Positions 6,274 to 10,879 of a stretch of 10,879 nucleotides of DNA are shown here, in pieces. The first letter of the stretch is position 1. Each line of letters starts with the position of its first letter. Source of the DNA: Alphaproteobacteria bacterium UBA3650 (GTDB lineage Bacteria; Pseudomonadota; Alphaproteobacteria; CAAHEQ01; UBA3637). The notes under the pieces are model-generated. The model worked only from the letters and a program-made list of their open reading frames with translations. It searched no databases and was not told the DNA's origin. Location: NCBI GenBank assembly GCA_002373815.1, contig DFKH01000068.1, forward strand, positions 1 to 10,879, read 5' to 3'. A program made the translations under genes and the position numbers.

Positions 6274-7083
6274 ATGTCATTTTTAAATAAAATTTTTGGA
6301 CGTAAAAACAAACCAATTACGGTTGAAGAGCTTAAAAGAGCCTTAAAGAATAAAGAGTTTGTCTTTTACTATCAACCAGAATGGGACTTGAAAACGAATC
6401 GGACAATTGGTGTGGAAGCATTGATGCGTTGGGAAAGTCCAAAACGGGGTTATGTACCCCCGATGGAGTTTATTCCTTTGTTGGAAGAATCTGGTGTCAT
6501 TCATGAATTTACACGTTTTTTGTTTGAACAAACATTGAAAGATTTGGCGGAATTGCATAAGGTTGCCCCTGAAATATTTATGGCTGTTAATTTATCTATC
6601 AGCCAATTGCAAGAAGCTGATTTAACGGAAACAATTCAAAAATATCTGACAGAAAATAATATGGATGCAAAATATCTGGAATGTGAATTTACCGAATCGC
6701 AAGAGTTAGGGGAAGATGTCCTTTCCAACGGTATTTTGGACAAATTGGCCGAAATGCATATTCCCGTCTCTATCGACGATTTTGGAACAGGTTATTCGTC
6801 TTTTGAGCGTTTGAAACAGTTGAATATTCGCAAGTTAAAAATCGATTTATCTTTCATTCGGACCTTGATGGAAGACGATAAAAATAAATCAATTGTCTTG
6901 TCCATCATTAAATTGGGGCATGATTTAGGTTTCCCCGTTTTGGCAGAAGGTATCGAAACAACGGAACAACAACAATGGTTGCGCGATAATGGATGTGACT
7001 ATGGTCAAGGATATTGGTTTTCACGGGGATTGCCAATGGATCAGTTAAAGCCATTTTTGGCGGAGAATTTGAAACAAAAATAA
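6274..7083 (+). CDS. Stand-alone EAL-domain cyclic-di-GMP phosphodiesterase
   Basis: EAL enzymes hydrolyse cyclic di-GMP to linear pGpG and so lower this second messenger, which usually governs motility, adhesion and biofilm. The 269-residue product is almost only an EAL domain (about 16-262). The catalytic positions look intact: E48 in VEALMRW, N106 in VNLS, E138/E141 in ECEFTES, D168-D169 in DDFGTGYSS, K189 in LKID, E225 in AEGIET and Q245 in GQGYWFS. There is no GGDEF, PAS or receiver domain, no signal peptide and no membrane helix, so it is probably soluble and without its own sensor. It is transcribed away from the gpmI operon, and the DUF2934-like gene follows after 86 bp. The targets are unknown; the pilin-like genes in this window are possible but unproven outputs. 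Confidence 0.92.
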   Translation: MSFLNKIFGRKNKPITVEELKRALKNKEFVFYYQPEWDLKTNRTIGVEALMRWESPKRGYVPPMEFIPLLEESGVIHEFTRFLFEQTLKDLAELHKVAPEIFMAVNLSISQLQEADLTETIQKYLTENNMDAKYLECEFTESQELGEDVLSNGILDKLAEMHIPVSIDDFGTGYSSFERLKQLNIRKLKIDLSFIRTLMEDDKNKSIVLSIIKLGHDLGFPVLAEGIETTEQQQWLRDNGCDYGQGYWFSRGLPMDQLKPFLAENLKQK

Positions 7084-7111
7084 AAAAATTGAATTTATGT
7101 GAAAAAAGTTG

Positions 7112-7140
7112 TTGCAAAATGATTTTTTTTCGCTTATATT
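7112..7140 (+). promoter_or_regulatory. Promoter of the DUF2934/H1-like gene
   Basis: TTGCAA (7112-7117) and TATATT (7135-7140) are spaced by exactly 17 bp and match the housekeeping consensus at four and five of six positions. Transcription would start near 7147, leaving a leader of about 23 nt with AAAGGAG before the ATG. This is the best-formed promoter in the window. Confidence 0.6.
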
Positions 7141-7169
7141 CAAATTGTTGAGGCAAAAGGAGTATTACA

Positions 7170-7508
7170 ATGACACACGAAATCAACGAAGAAAACATCC
7201 GTGTTGCTGCCTATTATATTTGGGAGCAGGCGGGACGTCCTGAAGGAAAGGATAAAGAGTGCTGGATTAAGGCGTGTGAGCAATTGTTTGCAGCGAAAGC
7301 CCCAAAAAGAGTTACTAAAAAAGCTGTAAAAACAGTTGCAAAAGCCGTATCCAAACCAGTAAGCAAAACAGCTAAACCGGTTGCAAAAAAAACAGTAGTG
7401 AAAGCTGCTGCGGTAAAAACACCAGTCAAAAAAGCTGTGGTCAAGAAAGCCCCAGCTAAAAAGACGGTAGCTAAAAAAGCGCCAGCCAAAAAGGCTGCTA
7501 AGAAATAA
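7170..7508 (+). CDS. DUF2934-like domain fused to a histone H1-like Lys/Ala-rich tail
   Basis: This is a small basic protein of 112 residues in two parts. Residues 8-40 (IRVAAYYIWEQAGRPEGKD, then CWIKACEQLF) fit the DUF2934 pattern of an AYxxWExxGRPEG core plus Trp and Leu. Residues 43-112 are almost only Lys, Ala, Val, Pro and Thr, with repeated KKAPAKK and KKAVVKK units, like the tails of histone H1 and bacterial H1-like nucleoid proteins. I infer a cytoplasmic DNA- or RNA-binding, chromatin-compacting role; this is not shown by the sequence alone. GGAG lies 7 nt before the ATG. With its own promoter and a strong terminator it looks like a monocistronic, possibly highly expressed gene. The reverse strand also reads open (7214-7489), but only because of the low-complexity tail. 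Confidence 0.85.
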   Translation: MTHEINEENIRVAAYYIWEQAGRPEGKDKECWIKACEQLFAAKAPKRVTKKAVKTVAKAVSKPVSKTAKPVAKKTVVKAAAVKTPVKKAVVKKAPAKKTVAKKAPAKKAAKK

Positions 7509-7535
7509 ATCCTTTTTTTAGGTTGTTATTCCAAT

Positions 7536-7561
7536 GGGGAGCGAAAGCTCCCCTTTTTTTT
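7536..7561 (+). terminator. Rho-independent terminator
   Basis: A perfect 7-bp stem GGGGAGC/GCTCCCC (7536-7542, 7547-7553) closes a GAAA tetraloop and is followed by eight T. It lies 28 nt after the stop codon of the DUF2934/H1-like gene. Confidence 0.92.
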
Positions 7562-7897
7562 GTTTAACTCTCTCCAAATAACAAGAAAATATTGTCCACC
7601 AAGCTCATTCAACATCTATGATTCCTTATCCTGATTTAGTGATGTATAAGTGATGAACAACAAAACAGTAACTGCCTTTTGTAGGAGATGATCTATTCTG
7701 AGTTTTATTTTATCCTTATTTATTGACCTGATTTTAAGGAACAGCCCAAAACATTGCGATTAAAGCCCATGGCTATCGCAACAGAGGTTTTGAAGAAGTT
7801 TAATTTTTTTTATTCAAAAGCATCGGTGCTGTAGTTTGGATCAGAGTTAACGTACAATCATCCTGAGCTCAAGGTTAATACTTTGTGGGATTATATC
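7562..7897. other. Gene-free spacer with possible transposase remnants
   Basis: No convincing intact gene lies in these 336 bases. On the plus strand, 7835-7909 reads a stop-free peptide with NHPELKVNTLWDYILKK, similar to the C-terminal PELNPIENLWDYLKK-like block of IS630-family DDE transposases, though the expected Glu is Asn. It follows an in-frame TAG at 7832 and runs into the 3' end of the opposite gene. Another short plus-strand peptide at 7756-7800 (AIKAHGYRNRGFEEV) has a transposase-like look. I saw no terminal inverted repeats or target duplication. A decayed insertion sequence is possible but not proven. Confidence 0.3.
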
Positions 7898-10111
7898 TTA
7901 AAAAAGTTCTTCTCTGTCTACCTTTATTAAGCTAATATCACCTTCGCATCCATAGGTATTACTTTGTGTTGCGAATAAATCCACTGTTTTTAACGTCACT
8001 GTCTGTCCATTTCCTGTAAAATCATGATGAGTAGAATTAAAAATGGTATTCATAGAAGCAGGACATAAACCTTCGCTTCCTCCCTCGTAATTACAGCGAT
8101 GCCAAATATCTGTTGTTCCTTGGTATAAAATAATATAATCATCTGCCAAGAAACCAGCTTTAAGATGCGTATACCAAGAACGTTGTGTTTTCGATGTAAA
8201 GGATACTCTATACTTACATCCACTAGGTGGCGTAAACGAAAAATATGGCACATCCGCATGTTTTACTCCAGAGGAGCTATGTAATCCATCGCAATTCGTA
8301 ACGGTGGTTGTTGGACAGTCAGTACAAATATTATCACTACAATATTGTTGAGGACCACAATCACTATACTCTGTACATTGAACACATGTTTTACTATTAT
8401 CTACTTTCCACGGATATTCATTGTCGCAAGAACACAATAGCGTATCCTCATTCTGTGTAGCATTGGTATAACAATTGCAATCGGTATGCGTGCTATTTGC
8501 CGTGCCGGCGCCACAATCCATGCATTGCCCATTGGCTTTGCTGATCGTATTATCCTCACAGGGGGTACAAACACCATCTTGTAAGCTATAGCCCGCCTGA
8601 CAAACACAGAGGTTCTCAGATAGAGTAAAGTTTTCATTGCAAGCACACGTACCATTTGCGTCTTTGGTTGCATTTTGATAGCAGTCGCAAGTGGTATGAT
8701 CTCCACCAACTGAACCCGCCCCACAGGGGGTGCAACTGGTCGCCCCTTCGGCACTATAGGTACCTTCCCCACACAGAGTACAAGTTCCAGATTCGTTTTT
8801 GAAATAACCAGCTTGGCAACGAATAGTGCCATTTGAACACGTGGCATGGTCTGGACAACCACAGGTCAATTGATCTTGTAAATAAACCGCTCCTGCTGGG
8901 CAAGCTTCACAAACACCATTGGAACAAATCGGTTTTGCAAGATCCGTACAAGCTCCCACTTCATTGAAAGCATAATTGTGTAAACACTCGATTTTCGATC
9001 CATTTTCGTCACAAATATTGCCACGACTATCTTGCGTATTTGTGACAGCTTCGCAAACATTATTACCGCTACAATCTTTACAAATACCACAATCAGTATC
9101 CTCAATACACTCAACTTCAGTACAACTTGGACCACAAATATGACCACGACGATCTCGAGTGTTTGGAACAGAATCACAACTCATATGATCATCAGAACAA
9201 TTTTGGCATACCTCACAATTATCATCATCTAAACAAGTCACACAACGACCGTCACCATCCGAAATCCCTCCTTCAACGCAATTATTTCCGCGAGCAATAT
9301 CGGCACATTCTGTGTGGGATTTAACAGCTTGTTGAGCATCTCCACAATTGTCACATGTTTTGCTGCAAGTCGCATCCGATTCGGATTGATACGTATTGCC
9401 AGAACAGGCTACGCATTGTGGATGACAGGTATTGCAGCCTTCCTTGGTATATCCTGGTAAGCATGTAACTGTATCATCCGAACATGTGGCATGTGCTGGG
9501 CAAGTGATGGTTGGACATGTAGTGTCATTTTCTTCGTCCTCTCCGACTTCAATTTCTCCGTTGTTTTTTCTCGGTGTCACGGAAATGGACGAACTTGATG
9601 TTGAGATTCTACGATCTTTTTGAAAAAAGAATTTTATTTCATTTGTATCAACACAATTTTGTGTGATTGAACCATTTACAGATATATCTATAAGGGGAAG
9701 TGTACTATTTTGTAATTTTTGTTTTTCTTTTAATAGTTCTGCACATGTTTTCATTGGGACAGATTCTAATGTGACCCAAAAAACATTTTCCAACGCACCA
9801 TCTACGCCATTTTCAACACTAAGGGGAAGAGGAGCATTGTCAAAAGTGACATGAGCAGCAGACTTTGGAGCCCGTCCGCTGGCATTTAAAAAATCATGAG
9901 AACGCATAACTGCTACATCTAAAACACGATCTAATAAGTTCTTGGCACTAGCACTTGAACCCAACATACCAAAACCTTTGATGCCTCCAATTGTGAGTAA
10001 GGCAAGAATCGCTAAAACGCCTAATGTCTCTAACAAACTACGCCCCGATTCACAGTGTTTTGAATTCAAACGATCATTTCGTGATAGCATTGTAAAGCGG
10101 TGTTTTTTCAT
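7898..10111 (-). CDS. Large prepilin-like cysteine-rich repeat protein, putative surface adhesin
   Basis: I do not recognise a named gene. The 737-residue product has a short basic leader (1-23) ending CESG, then RSLLETLGVLAILALLTIGG: a prepilin-type site with Gly23/Arg24, Glu at +5 (E28) and a hydrophobic helix (29-45). Residues 50-195 resemble a pilin-like or linker part ending in a Ser-rich and acidic stretch. Residues 199-607 are a Cys-rich array resembling GCC2/GCC3, TNFR- or EGF-like repeats (GEGTYSAEGATSCTPC). Residues 608-737 form a compact C-terminal domain with few Cys. I count 68 Cys in all. The start at 10111 (AGGAG 7 nt upstream) is preferred over ATG 10174 because it gives a normal prepilin leader. 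Inferred role: a disulfide-rich stalk and binding tip on a pilin or pseudopilin anchor. It lies beside merR-ihfA. Confidence 0.8.
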   Translation of the reverse strand: MKKHRFTMLSRNDRLNSKHCESGRSLLETLGVLAILALLTIGGIKGFGMLGSSASAKNLLDRVLDVAVMRSHDFLNASGRAPKSAAHVTFDNAPLPLSVENGVDGALENVFWVTLESVPMKTCAELLKEKQKLQNSTLPLIDISVNGSITQNCVDTNEIKFFFQKDRRISTSSSSISVTPRKNNGEIEVGEDEENDTTCPTITCPAHATCSDDTVTCLPGYTKEGCNTCHPQCVACSGNTYQSESDATCSKTCDNCGDAQQAVKSHTECADIARGNNCVEGGISDGDGRCVTCLDDDNCEVCQNCSDDHMSCDSVPNTRDRRGHICGPSCTEVECIEDTDCGICKDCSGNNVCEAVTNTQDSRGNICDENGSKIECLHNYAFNEVGACTDLAKPICSNGVCEACPAGAVYLQDQLTCGCPDHATCSNGTIRCQAGYFKNESGTCTLCGEGTYSAEGATSCTPCGAGSVGGDHTTCDCYQNATKDANGTCACNENFTLSENLCVCQAGYSLQDGVCTPCEDNTISKANGQCMDCGAGTANSTHTDCNCYTNATQNEDTLLCSCDNEYPWKVDNSKTCVQCTEYSDCGPQQYCSDNICTDCPTTTVTNCDGLHSSSGVKHADVPYFSFTPPSGCKYRVSFTSKTQRSWYTHLKAGFLADDYIILYQGTTDIWHRCNYEGGSEGLCPASMNTIFNSTHHDFTGNGQTVTLKTVDLFATQSNTYGCEGDISLIKVDREELF
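8426..8734 (-). repeat. Second Cys-rich repeat type, two copies about 70 residues apart
   Basis: Residues 460-491 and 530-562 share the pattern C..CGAG, then (D/T)H.(T/D)C.CY.NAT and a closing C.C. They flank an intervening EGF-like unit (500-520). Confidence 0.7.
8984..9226 (-). repeat. Tandem 40-residue Cys-rich repeat (two copies) within the large protein
   Basis: Residues 296-335 and 337-376 align as two adjacent copies. Shared positions include DC..C..CS, then NT.D.RG.IC and a closing EC (SVPNTRDRRGHIC against AVTNTQDSRGNIC). This indicates internal duplication within the stalk. Confidence 0.75.
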
Positions 10112-10145
10112 GTTCAAACTCCTAACGAAAGTCAATATTAGTACT

Positions 10146-10174
10146 AAACTAACATACGTAAAACAGTGTGTCAA
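10146..10174 (-). promoter_or_regulatory. Candidate promoter of the large prepilin-like gene
   Basis: A consensus -35 TTGACA (10174-10169, minus strand) is followed after 17 bp by TAGTTT (10151-10146), a weak -10 that keeps the first, second and last consensus bases. It lies 35 bp before the chosen start at 10111. Its place between merR and this gene suggests separate transcription. Confidence 0.4.
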
Positions 10175-10195
10175 GCATAATGAATGACCTAAAAA

Positions 10196-10534
10196 CTATA
10201 AATATTGCGCTAATTCTTCTTTTATATCGCGCATCTCTTGGACAAAAGTTTGAATGCTTGTATCAATCGTAGCAGGAGTCGAAATAACACGATCTGAAGC
10301 ATCGGATTCTTTCAATTTTTTTTGAACGCCCTTGATGGTCAATAAATCTTTATACAAGTAATCGCGAATCTTTGCTAATAATACAATATCATCAGATTGG
10401 TAATAACGACGCCCCATGCGTTTAGCTGGTTTTATCTGAGAAAATTGCGTCTCCCAAAAACGTAAGACAGACGGTTGAACCTGCAACAGCTCAGCAACTT
10501 CTGTAATGGTGCGATAGGCATGTTCAGATTTCAT
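10196..10534 (-). CDS. MerR-family transcriptional regulator
   Basis: The 112-residue product has an N-terminal MerR-type winged helix-turn-helix (about 8-75): YRTITEVAELLQVQPSVLRFWE, the wing with KRMGRRYYQSDDI, and LLAKIRDYLY. The C-terminal part (about 76-112) is short and helical, with no Cys-rich metal site, so metal sensing is unlikely. AAGGAG stands 6 nt before the ATG at 10534. It follows ihfA by 14 nt in the same orientation. This ihfA-merR pair is common in Alphaproteobacteria, where the regulator's target is generally unknown. Its stop is followed by the promoter region of the large prepilin-like gene, which it could regulate, but nothing in the sequence proves this. Confidence 0.88.
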   Translation of the reverse strand: MKSEHAYRTITEVAELLQVQPSVLRFWETQFSQIKPAKRMGRRYYQSDDIVLLAKIRDYLYKDLLTIKGVQKKLKESDASDRVISTPATIDTSIQTFVQEMRDIKEELAQYL

Positions 10535-10548
10535 ACACTTCTCCTTAA

Positions 10549-10836
10549 TTATTTAAGGGATTTTTTCAAGGCATTAGATGGTTTAAATGATAAAACAGTC
10601 CGTTCTGTAATGACATGCTCAACACCTGTTTTGGGATTACGTCCCATACGCTTTGCCTTATCGTGCGGAATAAAAGAGGCAAAGCCTGCAATTTTTACTT
10701 CCTCTTTGCGCCCAAAAGCCTCCGTTACATAAGCCAACGTCTTTTCAATCAATTTAAAAGAATCTGCATGAGAAAAACCTAGTTCTTGATATAAAGCTTC
10801 AGCAATATCTGCACGTGTTACAGTTCTTTGTGTCAT
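10549..10836 (-). CDS. ihfA: Integration host factor subunit alpha (HU/IHF family)
   Basis: IHF is a DNA-bending nucleoid protein, a heterodimer of alpha and beta chains, that shapes recombination and transcription complexes. The 95-residue product has the HU/IHF fold: an N-terminal helical part TRADIAEALYQELGFS (7-22), KIAGFASF (48-55) and the DNA-contact arm RMGRNPKTG (63-71) with the intercalating-type Pro68. It ends FKPSNALKKSLK. I chose ATG 10836 because AAGGTG lies just upstream and the family begins a few residues before TRAD; the open frame extends to an ATG at 10860. The following merR gene supports IHF alpha rather than HU, since this gene pair is conserved; the sequence alone does not fully exclude HU. 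The upstream neighbour lies outside the window. Confidence 0.82.
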   Translation of the reverse strand: MTQRTVTRADIAEALYQELGFSHADSFKLIEKTLAYVTEAFGRKEEVKIAGFASFIPHDKAKRMGRNPKTGVEHVITERTVLSFKPSNALKKSLK

Positions 10837-10879
10837 TTTATCACCTTTCATTTTTAACAACCATATCTTGCCATATTCA

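Noticed and set aside
7214..7489. Minus-strand open frame of 91 codons rich in Ala, Thr and Phe
   Set aside because: It mirrors the low-complexity Lys/Ala tail of the DUF2934/H1-like gene; the reverse complement of AAA/GCT-type codons rarely makes stops.
8401..8862. Minus-strand open frame of 153 codons within the Cys-rich gene
   Set aside because: It is in another frame of the same strand as the 737-residue protein and its Val/Ile/Arg-rich sequence reflects frame-shifted Cys-rich repeats.
10112..10174. N-terminal extension MTHCFTYVSLVLILTF of the large prepilin-like protein
   Set aside because: It would add a second hydrophobic segment before the prepilin site, its ATG lacks a Shine-Dalgarno and overlaps the candidate -35, whereas the ATG at 10111 has AGGAG at good spacing.
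10112..10195. A tRNA-Pro gene after merR, often found at this place in Alphaproteobacteria
   Set aside because: The 84-base spacer shows no cloverleaf or T-loop sequence; it holds only promoter-like elements.

Overview
The window looks like chromosome from an AT-rich alphaproteobacterium, probably an uncultured host- or gut-associated lineage. Three things suggest this: the block gpmI-envC-ctpA-rppH, the pair ihfA-merR, and two pilin-like proteins carrying the segment GRS(M/L)(V/L)E(M/T)LGVLA, which I associate with metagenomic gut Alphaproteobacteria. The lineage call is inference; no rRNA gene is present to fix it.

Layout. (1) 1-228, minus strand: the 5' part of a type IV pilin-like gene runs off the left edge. 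Its ATG with a Shine-Dalgarno is one base out of frame with the pilin domain because of a 9-base C run (G on the given strand), and a 68-bp double-hairpin repeat lies inside its coding leader. (2) 287-1009, minus: RNase PH (rph). (3) 1127-1669, plus: the nucleotide exchange factor grpE, divergent from rph. (4) 1647-6116, minus: a tightly packed operon read gpmI, envC-like, ctpA, rppH; the gaps are 2 and 9 nt, followed by an 11-nt overlap. It joins a glycolytic enzyme to cell-envelope functions (amidase activation, periplasmic processing protease) and mRNA 5'-end decay. rppH and grpE overlap tail to tail by 23 bp. (5) 6274-7083, plus: a stand-alone EAL-domain c-di-GMP phosphodiesterase. (6) 7170-7508, plus: a small basic protein with a DUF2934-like head and a histone H1-like Lys/Ala tail, with its own good promoter and a strong terminator. 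(7) 7562-7897: a gene-free spacer with possible transposase debris. (8) 7898-10111, minus: a 737-residue protein with a prepilin-like N-terminus, about 400 residues of cysteine-rich repeats and a C-terminal globular domain. (9) 10196-10836, minus: ihfA followed by a MerR-family regulator.

The core genes are ordinary. The unusual material is the pair of prepilin-like surface proteins at either end. The left one may be switched on and off by slippage at its poly-C tract and carries a palindromic element in its leader. The right one appears to put a eukaryote-like Cys-rich stalk and a candidate binding domain on a pilin anchor. I infer that both are envelope or pilus proteins exposed to a host or neighbours; no pilus assembly gene, tRNA, rRNA or CRISPR array was seen here.
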